DNA of 64,000 nucleotides from Prado023 sp963706885 (GCA_963706885.1 CAVPNX010000021.1:1-64000), one strand, 5' to 3'; shown: positions 44,049 through 53,388, counted from the stretch's first letter. Numbers and translations are program-made. Notes: a model not told the origin generated them from the sequence alone.

Positions 44049-47000
44049 TCAGGATGGGCGCCGCGGGAGGCGCAGCGGCGGGGGCAGGAGCAGCGCGGGA
44101 GCAGCAGCGGCCGGGGCAGGAGCAGCGGCAGCCACCGGGGCTGCGGGGGTCGTGCCGAAGCCGAGCCCGGAGGCGTACAGCCCGCACAGCGCCTGGTTGA
44201 ACGAGGCGATGTCGCCGAGCTTCGGGTGGTTGGTGAACAGGGCCAGGACGTCGTCGTGCTGCGACCCGAGCACCTCCTCGACGAAGCCGTGCAGGGCCTT
44301 CTTCGGGCCGACCTCGACGAACACGCGGGCGCCGGCGTCGTACAGGGTGTGCAGGCCCTTGACGAACTGGACCGGCTCGGCGATCTGCCGGCCGAGGATC
44401 TCGAGCATGGTCTCGGTGTCCGCCGGGTCCGGGTAGAACTCGCCGGTCACGTTGGCCACGATCGGCAGGCTGGGCCCGCGGACCTCGAGGCGGCGCATCG
44501 CGACCTTCAGCGGCTCGCTGGCACCGGCCACGATCTGCGTGTGGAAGGCGTGTGAGACCGGGATCCGCATCGCGGTGATCCCAGCGGCCTGGAAGGCAGC
44601 AACGGCGGCCTCGACCGCGGCGGTCGCCCCGCCGATGACCGCCTGGGTGTTGGAGTTGATGTTGGCCACGACGACGTACCCGTCGACCTCGGCGACGATC
44701 CGCTCGATGTCGGCCAGCGGGCCGAAGACGGCGGCCATCGCGCCGTTGTCGGCCTGGGAGACGTGGGTCATCTCCCGGCCCCGGGCGCTGACCGCCTCCA
44801 GGGCGGCGCCGAACGTGAGCGCGCCGGAGGCCACCAGGGCGCCGTACTCGCCGAGGCTGTGCCCCATGACCAGGTCCGGGGTGATCCCGTACGCGCCCAG
44901 CAGCTGGGCCATGGCCGCGTCCGTGGTGAGGACGGCGGGCTGGGTGATCTCGGTCTGCAGCAGCTGGGCGTTGAGGCGGGACACGACCTCCGGGTCGGCG
45001 GAGTCGGCGAAGACGTAGTCCGACAGCGGCTTGCCCAGAAGGGGCGTCATGATCCGGTCGGCCTCGTCGTAGATCTCGCGGACGAGCGGCTCGTGGCTGC
45101 GCAGCTCGGCGAGCATGTTGACGTACTGGGAGCCCTGCCCGGTGAACAGGAACGCGACCTTCGGCGCGGGCCCGCGACCGACGAAGACGCCCTGCGAGCG
45201 CAGCAGCTTCCACATGGCCGGGTTGTTGGCGCCGAACGCCTGCACGGCCTTGTCGGCCTTCTTGGCCAGGTCGGCGGCCTCGGCGTAGTCGATGGCCACA
45301 CGGATGGCCGCGGTGGCCAGGGCGGGGTCGGGGGCGACCTGGGCGGGGGTCCGCCCGGCAGCCGCCGCGGCGGACAGCGCCGTCAGCTGGGCGACGACGT
45401 CGGCCTCGTCGCGTCCGCCGATCACGGCGGCCCCACGCAGGGGTGCCTTGCGGGGAGCCGCGCGCACGATCCCGCCCGTCAGCGCCCCGTGATCGGGGGC
45501 GTTCGACTCCGCGCGCAGCAAACCGTCCGTTTGGGCCGCGTCACGGGTCCCATTCGGGAGGTTCGATGTGCGCGGGTCGGCCGAGACCTCGGGGCCGCCG
45601 CTGTATCGGCCGGTTTCATGTGCGCCGGCGAACACACGAGCAGCGTCCGGGGCCTTGTGCCGTCCGGGCACGTACTCCTCGAGGGCGACGTGGAAGTTGG
45701 TGCCACCGAACCCGAAGGCGCTGACGCCAGCACGACGAGGGTCCGGTCCGGCCTGGGACCACTCGCGCAGCTCGGTGTTGACCCGGAACGGGGTCGATGC
45801 CCAGTCCACGTTCGGGTTGGGGTCGTTGAAGTTCAGGCTCGGGGGCAGGACCTTGTCGTTGAGGCTCATGACGGCCTTGAACAGGCCGGCTGCACCGGCG
45901 GCGGCCTTGAGGTGGCCGATGTTGGACTTGACCGATCCCAGGGCGATCGACCCGGGGGCCACGCCGTGCGCGGCGAAGATCTCATCGAGTGCGCCGAGCT
46001 CGGTGGCGTCACCGACGCGGGTCGAGGTCCCATGCGCCTCGAGCATGCCGATGGAGGCCGGGTCGACTCCGGCGTTCTCCCACGCGCGGGCGACGGCGAG
46101 CTTCTGTCCGACGGGGTTCGGCGCGGTGATGCCCTTGCCCTTGCCGTCCGAGGAGCCGCCGATGCCGAGGATGACCGCGTACACGTGGTCCCCGGCCTTC
46201 TCCGCGTCCGAGAGGCGCTTGAGCACGAACACGGCTGCGCCCTCGCCCATCACGAAGCCGTCGGCACCGGCATCGAACGGCCGGGTCCCGGTCGCCGACA
46301 GGGCGCCGATCTTGCAGAACCGCACGAACGCGCCCGGGCCCATGTTGTGGTCGATGCCCCCGGAGATGGCCGCGTCGTAGTGGTGGGCCTGCAGGCCGGC
46401 GATCGCAGCACTCATGCCGGCCAGCGCCGAGGCACACGCCGCGTCCGTGGTGAAGTTCGGTCCACGCAGGTTGAACAGGGCGGCGACCCGACCGGCCATG
46501 ATGTTGGACAGCTCACCGGGCATGGTGTCCTCGGTGATCGTGGGCAGCTCGGCGACGAACCGCTCACGGGACTCCGCCCGGATCGCGGCCTGCACGTCGG
46601 CGGGCAGCGCCGCGAACGACGGCGAGAGCGCCAGGTGATGGTCGAACTCCGGGTAGGCGATGCGCAGGGTGGTGCGCACGTACTTGTCGCCGCCGAGCGC
46701 ACTGCCCAGGATCACGCCCACCCGCTCGGAGTCGATGTCCCAGTTCGGCCAGCCGGCGTCGAGCAGCGCCGAGCGCGAGGCGCTGACCGACCACATCTGG
46801 CCCTCGTCGAAGTGCATGGCCACGCTCGGGGGGATGGGCAGCTTCCATGCCATCGGCTCCCACGGGAACTCCCGGACCCAGCCGCCGATCCGCGAGTACG
46901 TCTTGTCCTCCGGGCTGTACGGGTCGGCGTCGAAGTACAGCTCCGGATCCCAGCGATCCGCCGGGATGTCACTGATCGAGTACCGCCCGCCGCGGATGTT

Positions 47001-47081
47001 GGCCCAGAAGTCCTGGGCGGTCGGCGCGTCGGGCATGATCGCGCTGATCCCGACGATGGCGATCGGCTCGGGCTGGGTCAT
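44049..47081 (-). CDS. Iterative type I synthase, N-terminal piece: KS and malonyl-type AT
   Basis: First piece of a giant polyketide/lipid synthase. The KS domain (about residues 1-450) has the complete triad: TDAACASALAG, EAHGTSTRVGD and KSNIGHLKAAAG. The AT domain (about 637-950) has FLFTGQGSQYVNM, nucleophile GHSLGEYGAL and SHAFHT, a malonyl-CoA-type specificity motif. The end is an Ala/Pro linker whose frame breaks near 44095. The start MTQPEPIAIVGISAIMP lies 34 bases after the acyl-CoA dehydrogenase stop. Repairing three indels gives one protein of about 3,070 residues: KS-AT-KS-ACP5-KR-DH. Confidence 0.88.
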   Translation of the reverse strand: MTQPEPIAIVGISAIMPDAPTAQDFWANIRGGRYSISDIPADRWDPELYFDADPYSPEDKTYSRIGGWVREFPWEPMAWKLPIPPSVAMHFDEGQMWSVSASRSALLDAGWPNWDIDSERVGVILGSALGGDKYVRTTLRIAYPEFDHHLALSPSFAALPADVQAAIRAESRERFVAELPTITEDTMPGELSNIMAGRVAALFNLRGPNFTTDAACASALAGMSAAIAGLQAHHYDAAISGGIDHNMGPGAFVRFCKIGALSATGTRPFDAGADGFVMGEGAAVFVLKRLSDAEKAGDHVYAVILGIGGSSDGKGKGITAPNPVGQKLAVARAWENAGVDPASIGMLEAHGTSTRVGDATELGALDEIFAAHGVAPGSIALGSVKSNIGHLKAAAGAAGLFKAVMSLNDKVLPPSLNFNDPNPNVDWASTPFRVNTELREWSQAGPDPRRAGVSAFGFGGTNFHVALEEYVPGRHKAPDAARVFAGAHETGRYSGGPEVSADPRTSNLPNGTRDAAQTDGLLRAESNAPDHGALTGGIVRAAPRKAPLRGAAVIGGRDEADVVAQLTALSAAAAAGRTPAQVAPDPALATAAIRVAIDYAEAADLAKKADKAVQAFGANNPAMWKLLRSQGVFVGRGPAPKVAFLFTGQGSQYVNMLAELRSHEPLVREIYDEADRIMTPLLGKPLSDYVFADSADPEVVSRLNAQLLQTEITQPAVLTTDAAMAQLLGAYGITPDLVMGHSLGEYGALVASGALTFGAALEAVSARGREMTHVSQADNGAMAAVFGPLADIERIVAEVDGYVVVANINSNTQAVIGGATAAVEAAVAAFQAAGITAMRIPVSHAFHTQIVAGASEPLKVAMRRLEVRGPSLPIVANVTGEFYPDPADTETMLEILGRQIAEPVQFVKGLHTLYDAGARVFVEVGPKKALHGFVEEVLGSQHDDVLALFTNHPKLGDIASFNQALCGLYASGLGFGTTPAAPVAAAAPAPAAAAPALLLPPPLRLPRRPS

Positions 47082-47115
47082 GGTGTGTCTCCTGCGGGCG
47101 TTGCGGGGTGAGTGG

Positions 47116-48780
47116 TCAGGCGTACAGCACGTCGGCCAGGGCCGTCATGTCCGTGAGCAGGCCGGCCTGTGCGTCGCGGATGGCATCCAGGCGCAGCGTG
47201 GTCGGCAGGCCGGCGGCCAGCCCCAGGGCTGGGTCGGCGGAGCCGACGACCCAGCGCAGGCCCTCCTCGCCTGCCTTCATCGCGGCCTCGCGGGCGAAGA
47301 TCCGGGCGATGACGGCCAGCGCGTCGGCGTCGAAGCGCCGGTTGGCCTTCTCCGCCAGCGTCCCGTCAGCGGCGGCGGCTGCGCGCCGGCACAGGGCGCC
47401 GGCGCACTCGACGTTGGCCACGAGCTCGCCGAGGCGGAACAGCACGTGCTGGTTGCGCGTGAGCCGCCCGGCCTGGCATGCGGCGAAGACCCCGGCCAGG
47501 GCCTGGAACGCCAGGGCCGAGACGTCGGCCCCGACCTTCGGGTTGCGGGCGTGCAGGGCGGTCATCTCCTGCGCGGCGGTCAGGTAGTAGCCGCCACGGG
47601 ACTTCAGGTGCTCCTGCCAGCGGTCGCGGGCGATGGTCATCTCCAGGATCTCGGAGGTGCCCTCGTAGATCGTGGTGATCCGCACGTCGCGCTTGATCTT
47701 CTCGACCACGTACTCCCGGGTGAAGCCGTAGCCGCCGAGGGCCTGGATCGCGTCCTCGGCTGCCCGGTTGCCCGACTCGGTGGCCAGGTACTTGGCGATC
47801 GCACCCTCGGTGTTCAGCGCCCCGTCGGGACCTTCGCCGGCGTCGATGCGCGTCGAGGTCTCCTCGATGAACGCGCGCGCGGCCTCGAGCCGGGCGACGT
47901 GGGGGACGATCAGCTTGTGCGTGTAGCCCTGCTTCTCGGCCAGCGGTGATCCGCCGGAGATGCGGGTCTTGGAGTACTCGATCGCGCGGTCGACGGCCTC
48001 CCAGCCGCCGCCGAGGCCGAACGCGGCCACCATCACGCGGGTGTAGCCGAAGACCTGCTGGGCCTGCACGAGGCCCTTGCCCTCGACCCCGCCGATGAGG
48101 CTCTCCAGCGGGACCTCGACATTGTCCAGGTAGAGCGCGGCGGTGTTGGACAGGCGGATGCCGTGCTTGTCCTCGGGCTTGGCGCTCGTGAAGCCCTCGG
48201 TGCCCTTCTCGACCACGAACCACGTCGGCCCGCCGGGGGCGAGCGCGAGGATGGTGGTGGCGTCGGCGATCGTGCCGTTGGAGATCCACTGCTTGGCCCC
48301 GGTGATCCGGTAGCCGGTGACCTCGCCGTCGACCTCGATCGGGACTGCCTTGGTCTTCATCGCACCCAGGTCGGATCCGGCCTCGGGCTCGGTCGCGCCG
48401 TAGGCGAACACCATCCCGTCCTCGGCGATGGCGCCCAGCCACTTCTCCTTCTGCTCCTCCGTGGCGCCGACCAGGATCGGGTCGCTCCCCAGGAAGGTGG
48501 CGAAGATCGCAGTGGCCAGGCCGATGTCCTTGCGGGCCATGACCTCGCACAGCAGGTAGGAGTCGAAGGCCCCTCCGCCCATGCCGCCGTAGGCCTCCGG
48601 CACGAAGACCAGCTGGATGCCCAGGTCGGTGGACATCGCCCGGACGGTGTCCTCGGGGCAGATGTCCTCGTGGTCGAGATCCAGTTGGCGATCGAGCGGC
48701 AGGGCGTCCTCGAGGTACTCCTTCAGGCCGTCCAACATCAGGCCGAGTGTTTCGGCGTCCAACCCCTGGTCAGTGTTCAT
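47116..48780 (-). CDS. Acyl-CoA dehydrogenase
   Basis: 554 residues. FAD-dependent acyl-CoA dehydrogenase: AYGATEPEAGSDLGAMKTKA and ITGAKQWISNG match the flavin and substrate region, GFTREYVVEKIKRDVRITTIYEGTSEI matches the C-terminal signature, and the YEGTSEI Glu is the expected catalytic base. It catalyses alpha,beta-oxidation of acyl-CoA with an electron-transfer flavoprotein. It lies between the NMO-like gene and the synthase, probably in the same operon. It might supply or process acyl-CoAs for the synthase, or degrade its products. No signs of frameshift. Confidence 0.92.
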   Translation of the reverse strand: MNTDQGLDAETLGLMLDGLKEYLEDALPLDRQLDLDHEDICPEDTVRAMSTDLGIQLVFVPEAYGGMGGGAFDSYLLCEVMARKDIGLATAIFATFLGSDPILVGATEEQKEKWLGAIAEDGMVFAYGATEPEAGSDLGAMKTKAVPIEVDGEVTGYRITGAKQWISNGTIADATTILALAPGGPTWFVVEKGTEGFTSAKPEDKHGIRLSNTAALYLDNVEVPLESLIGGVEGKGLVQAQQVFGYTRVMVAAFGLGGGWEAVDRAIEYSKTRISGGSPLAEKQGYTHKLIVPHVARLEAARAFIEETSTRIDAGEGPDGALNTEGAIAKYLATESGNRAAEDAIQALGGYGFTREYVVEKIKRDVRITTIYEGTSEILEMTIARDRWQEHLKSRGGYYLTAAQEMTALHARNPKVGADVSALAFQALAGVFAACQAGRLTRNQHVLFRLGELVANVECAGALCRRAAAAADGTLAEKANRRFDADALAVIARIFAREAAMKAGEEGLRWVVGSADPALGLAAGLPTTLRLDAIRDAQAGLLTDMTALADVLYA

Positions 48781-48927
48781 TGGTCTCCTCCTACGCGGGC
48801 TCCCGCTCAGGCTAGGTGCGCAGTGGGTCCCGATGGGCGGTCGAAGTGACCTCGTTGGCGGGACCTAGGACTGTTACCGGCGGGTATCGGTCCCGGGGCG
48901 TTCGACCCGTCGACGGACCGTCCTCGA

Positions 48928-50379
48928 TCAGACCGGGGCAAGTCCGGCAAGCAGGTAGTCCACGACCCTGCTGGCGGGGTACGGCCCGCCCCGGGAGCCG
49001 TTCGACGCGAGGGCGAGCACCGCACGGAAATCATGCCCGGAGGTCACGATCGCCGGCTCGGCCGAGCCGTCGGGGCGCTGCTGGGGGAGGTCCGCCGCGG
49101 CGAGCAGGGCGTTGCACAGGCAGCGCCGACCCTCGGTGTTCTGAGCCCGCCCACCCTTGCGGGTGTACATGGCCAACGGCTCGGCCGGGCAGCGGTAGTC
49201 GATGTCGCCGTTGGCCTTCTTGTAGGGGGTGCGCAGGGCGCCGAGGTCGCACACGGCCTTGCGGCCGGCGGCCACCTCGGGATCGCTGACGGTGCCCTCG
49301 AGCTGGATCACCTGGAACGGGAAGCCGGTGGGGGAGGCGCGCCAGTCGCTGCGGACGTCCAGCGTCCCGGCAAGGACATCGGCGAGCACCTGGCGCTTGA
49401 GCGAGTCGGCCAGGCCGGACTCCTGGCTGTACGCGAACGCGGTGCCGACCTGGATTCCCTGGGCTCCCATGGCCCTGGCCTGGGCCAGGCCCTCGGGGGT
49501 GCCGTAGGCGCCAGCCAGCCAGAACGGCAGGCCGAGGGCCGCGATCCCGGCGAGGTCGGGGGTGTCGCGGTCGTCGTAGACCGGCTGGCCGAGCTCGTCG
49601 ACCTGTCGCGGTCCGCGAGGCGGCGCGTTGTGCCCTCCGGCGCTCGGGCCCTCGACGATGAAGCCGAAGGGGCGTGTCGAGGGGTCGCCGGCCAAGCCGG
49701 CGGCGAGGTCCAGCGACGCGATGATGGCCAGGAACCGGGGTACGGCCAGGCCGCGACCGGCCTCGCCGAGGAGCTCGGTCGGGCTGCAGCGCACGGACAC
49801 CGGTGCATCGTCGGAACGCAGGCCCTGGGCGCGCACGCCGAACTCGACGTCCTCGCCACGGGACAGCGCGCGGACCACGCCGGGGATCTCCGACGGGTTG
49901 CCCGCGCCGATCAGGACGTAGTCGACCCCGGCCAGCATGGCTCCGAGAAGGCCGAAGGGCAGCGGGATCTCGATCTTGCGAAGGAAGTTGATGCCCACCG
50001 GGCCGGCGTGCTCCTGCTTGGCCAGCCAGACCTCGCAGAACGCGCCGACGACGGTCAGCTCCTGCAGGGCGACCGGGGGGGTGACCGTGAAGCGGGGGAC
50101 GGCGCGGAACGGGGCATCGTCGGCCTTGCCGCCGTGGACGTAGTACTGCTTCATGACGCGCAGCGCCATCGCCGGGATCGGGAACGCGGCCAGCGCGCGG
50201 CGCATGTGGCCCCCGGGGTCACCGGACTGCAGCCTCCGGGCGCACACGACGTCCAGTGCGGTGCCGGACACCACGCCGAGCTCACCGGTCTGGCAGACGG
50301 CGCGGGCCAGCTCCCATCCGGAGACGGCGACCCCCATGCCTCCCTGGATGATCGTGGGGAGGGTGTCGAGGTCGTTCAT
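48928..50379 (-). CDS. Nitronate monooxygenase / NPD-family flavin oxidoreductase
   Basis: 483 residues, a TIM-barrel FMN enzyme: IIQGGMGVAVSGWELARAV at the N-terminus, HAGPVGINFLRKIEIP, the phosphate-binding EGPSAGGHNAP, and AMGAQGIQVGTAFAYSQESG. The family includes nitronate monooxygenases, enoyl reductases FabK and PfaD-type partners of lipid synthases. It lacks some PfaD marks I know, so an enoyl-reducing role in trans is inference from position. ATG 50379 has AGGTGG about 7 bases upstream. The first gene of the operon; its upstream region carries an inverted repeat and a CRP-like site. Confidence 0.85.
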   Translation of the reverse strand: MNDLDTLPTIIQGGMGVAVSGWELARAVCQTGELGVVSGTALDVVCARRLQSGDPGGHMRRALAAFPIPAMALRVMKQYYVHGGKADDAPFRAVPRFTVTPPVALQELTVVGAFCEVWLAKQEHAGPVGINFLRKIEIPLPFGLLGAMLAGVDYVLIGAGNPSEIPGVVRALSRGEDVEFGVRAQGLRSDDAPVSVRCSPTELLGEAGRGLAVPRFLAIIASLDLAAGLAGDPSTRPFGFIVEGPSAGGHNAPPRGPRQVDELGQPVYDDRDTPDLAGIAALGLPFWLAGAYGTPEGLAQARAMGAQGIQVGTAFAYSQESGLADSLKRQVLADVLAGTLDVRSDWRASPTGFPFQVIQLEGTVSDPEVAAGRKAVCDLGALRTPYKKANGDIDYRCPAEPLAMYTRKGGRAQNTEGRRCLCNALLAAADLPQQRPDGSAEPAIVTSGHDFRAVLALASNGSRGGPYPASRVVDYLLAGLAPV

Positions 50380-50402
50380 GGGGCACCACCTGTGTCGGAT
50401 CC

Positions 50403-50445
50403 GGTTTACCTACGCCACCGTAACCTACGTCAGCGTAGGTAAACC
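50403..50445. promoter_or_regulatory. TetR-type operator with nested inverted repeats
   Basis: GGTTTACCTACG (50403-50414) and CGTAGGTAAACC (50434-50445) are perfect 12-base inverted arms. Between them ACCTACG at 50423-50429 pairs with CGTAGGT at 50434-50440 around only four bases. So three half-sites can form two overlapping operators, 24 bases upstream of the NMO start. Such layouts bind TetR-family dimers in actinobacteria. The regulator gene is not in the window. Confidence 0.72.
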
Positions 50446-50616
50446 AGTCGCTGAGGGACCGATCCGTGCGCGGCGGGCGGTCGGGGGCCCGGCGCAGCGT
50501 GCCCCGGCTGGGTCCGAGAGGGGTTCGTCCGGGCCTCGGAGTGCCGACGTGGTGGCCCCTGTGGGCATGCCGAGGTCCGGTCAGCGGGAGCGCTCCCCGG
50601 CGTGCGAGAGCACAAA

Positions 50617-50632
50617 TGTGATGTTGGTCACA
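50617..50632. promoter_or_regulatory. Perfect CRP-type palindrome
   Basis: TGTGA-TGTTGG-TCACA is an exact match to the CRP/Crp consensus TGTGA-N6-TCACA, extended by one base on each side. It lies 238 bases upstream of the NMO start and 22 bases from the end of the upstream hydrolase. It suggests carbon-state (cAMP) control of the lipid-synthase operon. Confidence 0.55.
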
Positions 50633-50653
50633 TCTACTCAGAAGTGTCGCCCG

Positions 50654-52729
50654 TCAGCCTGCCGACCCCGAGGATCCCAGGCGGCGGAACAGTCCGGAGA
50701 TGTCCCCTCGGGCCAGGTTCGCGGTCGACTCGTCGTCCATGTCCACCGTGGTGGGGTCAACCCCCCACTTCTGCAGCTGGCCGACCACGGACGCCCGCGC
50801 GGAGGCGAACTTGGTGGCGACCATCCGCCGCGCGGCCCACTCCCGCTCCCGGTCGCGGAGCGCCTGCTCGATCCGGGCCACCTGGTCGGGTGTCGCGGGG
50901 AGCTGGTAGGTGTGGCGGATCGCGTCGCACAGCTCGATCCGGTAGTCGTGGCCGAGGCGCACGAACTCACCCGGCTTGGAGTTCATGCCGTTCTTGAGGT
51001 CCACGAGGGTGATGATGAACGTGCTGATCGGGCGGAACGTGGTCTCCCGGGGGACCCCGGGCGGACGGGTCTGGGGCGGGCCCATCCACCACGGCGTACG
51101 CACCACGGCGTCGTAGGAGAACATGTTGATCGGGTCGTCGTGGTGGATGACCTGGACGTGGCGCACGGACTGCGGCAGGGAGGGGATCTCGTCGGCCCGG
51201 GCGACCGTGCCCAGGAGCCCGGCCGGGTCAACGGCCCCCGGGGCGGCGAACCATCGGTCCCACAGCTCCGTGCGGAACGGCGTGCCCAGGTACAGGCCCC
51301 GATCCAGCCCGAGGGCATCGAACCGGTCGGTCCCCTCCGCAGCGACGTCCAGGGCCACCTGGGCGCCCAGGCTCTCCCCGAACTGCAGCAGCCGGGGCCG
51401 GCGCTCCGGGGCCATCAGGGCGATCCGGTCGCGGATGCCCTGCAGGATGAGCGTCTGCATCTGGATCCCGGCGTCGGTCCGGTTCAGGGCCAGCGCACTG
51501 GGCACGAGGGCGTACTGAGGCACGACGATGGCGCAGTCACCGCGGGTCAGGTACTCCAGGGCCTCGGCGAACGAGTAGTTCACGTAGCCCACGCCGGTGG
51601 GCGCCGCCACGACGATCACCGACTTCTCGTAGGCCCCGAGGGCGTCGAGCTCGCAGAGGGCCAGCTCCGCGCGGGTCTGCGGGGTCCGTGCGCTCGCGAA
51701 CCCGGCGACGGCGCGGATCGGGTCGACGGCCGGTTCGCCCATGACGTCGGTGATCTCGTCGGGCGTCAGCGTCATCAGGACGAAGCGACGTCCCTCCTTG
51801 CCGATGTCGTCGAAGGCGATCAGGCTCGCCGGCCCCGCCGTCACCGAGCGACGGGTGGGGGGATCCGGGTAGGCCGCCTCCACCACGTCGTCGGCGTGCT
51901 GCAGGCGCCTGCGCAGCCGGTCCAGGGCAGCCATCCCGGCGGGGACCATCAGCGCTGCGGCGATCGTGTGCCCGACCAGCGGGGTGACCCGGTCGTCGCT
52001 GCGGCGCAGGACCCGGCTGACAAGCGTGGTCGAGCCCTCCGCCAGGGCGTACTCCACGCCGGCCAGCGCCATCAGCCCGACGCCGACGGACCCGCCGAGC
52101 GCCGCGGACCGCGCGATCCCGACCGCAGTCGCGGGCCGCTGGATCTGGCGGCGGTCCCCGGTCTCGCCGACGGCCACGGCGAGGCGGTCGCGCGCGTTCA
52201 CCCGGATGGCCGAGATCGCCCCGCCGATCGCCGCCGCCGTGGCCATCCCGATCGCCGGGGACGCGGGGCCCACGAGGCGTCGCATCGCCTTGTCGGAGGT
52301 GATCACGAGGGCGGCTGCGGCTGCCCCGCCGCCGAGCACCCGTGCCACCGAGTTGAGCGTGGCCAGCGGCAGCGGCGTCCGATTCGTGTTGGGCACGAGC
52401 CGTGCTCCGGCGAACCCTGCGCCCGCAACGATCGCCGCGGCGATGAGGGTGGTGTTCTCCGGGTCGCCGCGGCCACGGGACGCAGCGACGAGCTCGGCGG
52501 TGGCCTCGACAGCCGACACGGCCAACGTGCCCGCACCGAGGCCGATTGCCGCCGTCACGCCGGTGGCCATCGCCTGGTCGGTCGTGGTGCGCGGGAGCAG
52601 GCCCCGGGCGAACGTGTTGGACGTGACAGCCGCCGCCGCTGTCACCCCCGTGCGCAGCGCGAGGTATCGCCGTCCGGAACGCGGGGCCATGGCGGCAGTC
52701 TGCCCGACCACGCCGTGTGGGAGCGGCAT
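50654..52729 (-). CDS. Abhydrolase_9-family alpha/beta-hydrolase with N-terminal membrane region
   Basis: 691 residues. The N-terminal third is a series of hydrophobic segments (about six). The C-terminal half is an alpha/beta hydrolase with nucleophile Ser in LLQFGESLGAQVAL and a late VQVIHHDDPINMF giving acid and His candidates. This matches the two-part Abhydrolase_9 arrangement (N-terminal membrane region plus PF10081-type hydrolase) common in actinobacteria, probably a lipid-active membrane hydrolase. The start is uncertain: ATG 52729 or ATG 52690 (MAPRSGRRYLAL). Confidence 0.78.
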   Translation of the reverse strand: MPLPHGVVGQTAAMAPRSGRRYLALRTGVTAAAAVTSNTFARGLLPRTTTDQAMATGVTAAIGLGAGTLAVSAVEATAELVAASRGRGDPENTTLIAAAIVAGAGFAGARLVPNTNRTPLPLATLNSVARVLGGGAAAAALVITSDKAMRRLVGPASPAIGMATAAAIGGAISAIRVNARDRLAVAVGETGDRRQIQRPATAVGIARSAALGGSVGVGLMALAGVEYALAEGSTTLVSRVLRRSDDRVTPLVGHTIAAALMVPAGMAALDRLRRRLQHADDVVEAAYPDPPTRRSVTAGPASLIAFDDIGKEGRRFVLMTLTPDEITDVMGEPAVDPIRAVAGFASARTPQTRAELALCELDALGAYEKSVIVVAAPTGVGYVNYSFAEALEYLTRGDCAIVVPQYALVPSALALNRTDAGIQMQTLILQGIRDRIALMAPERRPRLLQFGESLGAQVALDVAAEGTDRFDALGLDRGLYLGTPFRTELWDRWFAAPGAVDPAGLLGTVARADEIPSLPQSVRHVQVIHHDDPINMFSYDAVVRTPWWMGPPQTRPPGVPRETTFRPISTFIITLVDLKNGMNSKPGEFVRLGHDYRIELCDAIRHTYQLPATPDQVARIEQALRDREREWAARRMVATKFASARASVVGQLQKWGVDPTTVDMDDESTANLARGDISGLFRRLGSSGSAG

Positions 52730-52749
52730 TCCGTGCGGGCCGGGCGAGG

Positions 52750-53262
52750 TCAGTCGGAGGCAGGTTCCCCGGGGTGCCGGCGGGTGAGCACGCGGGCCTG
52801 CACCGAGAGGATCCAGCCGACGAGGTCCTTGTCGATCTTCGACTGGACGGAGCCCGCCATCGGGAACGGCAGCGCCGCCTTGGTGCTCGTGGAGGTCGTC
52901 AGGGTCGAACCTTCCTCGGTGACCTGCAGCTGCGCCGTTCCCAGGGAGGTCGCCTTCGGGGTGCCCAGCAGGTGCACCTCCAGGCTCCCGTCGGCGCCCT
53001 CATCGGACAGCGGACTCCACTCCTGCGCCCAGGAGAGGCGGACCTCGCCGGGCAGCAGCTTGCGGGCCAGCTCGGGGATCCCGGGCTTGGACGTCGAGAA
53101 CCGCCACTGCATCGTGGCCGTTGCGCGCTCACCCGTCGTGTCGCAGGTGAGCTCGTCGATCTCCACCCCCACCTCGGTGGCGAAGGCCCGCAGGAAGTCC
53201 TCGCTGATCAGGTCGGCGTGCACTGCAGCGGGTGGGATGGTCAGGTCGAAGCTGTGATCCAC
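52750..53262 (-). CDS. DUF2505 protein
   Basis: 170 residues starting VDHSFDLTIPPAAVHADLIS. It is a beta-alpha-beta protein with the START/SRPBCC-like look of DUF2505 (SEDFLRAFATEVGVEIDEL, then a C-terminal KAALPFPMAGSVQSKIDKDL). The start GTG 53262 is the first good in-frame start; the longer frame upstream overlaps the MaoC gene on the other strand. Function unknown. Confidence 0.7.
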   Translation of the reverse strand: MDHSFDLTIPPAAVHADLISEDFLRAFATEVGVEIDELTCDTTGERATATMQWRFSTSKPGIPELARKLLPGEVRLSWAQEWSPLSDEGADGSLEVHLLGTPKATSLGTAQLQVTEEGSTLTTSTSTKAALPFPMAGSVQSKIDKDLVGWILSVQARVLTRRHPGEPASD

Positions 53263-53388
53263 GTGGCCATTGTGGCCCGTGGGCGGCTGTTCGGCGCGCA
53301 GGCGGGCGCTCCGTGCTGCGATGGGTGTCCGCGGCGGACTAGCGTCAGGCGCCACGGCGTTGCCCGCTGTCCACCCCGAGAGGTCGTG

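Noticed and set aside
50153..53257. 1,034-residue plus-strand frame opposite the NMO and hydrolase genes
   Set aside because: Shadow frame; both minus-strand genes have strong family motifs.
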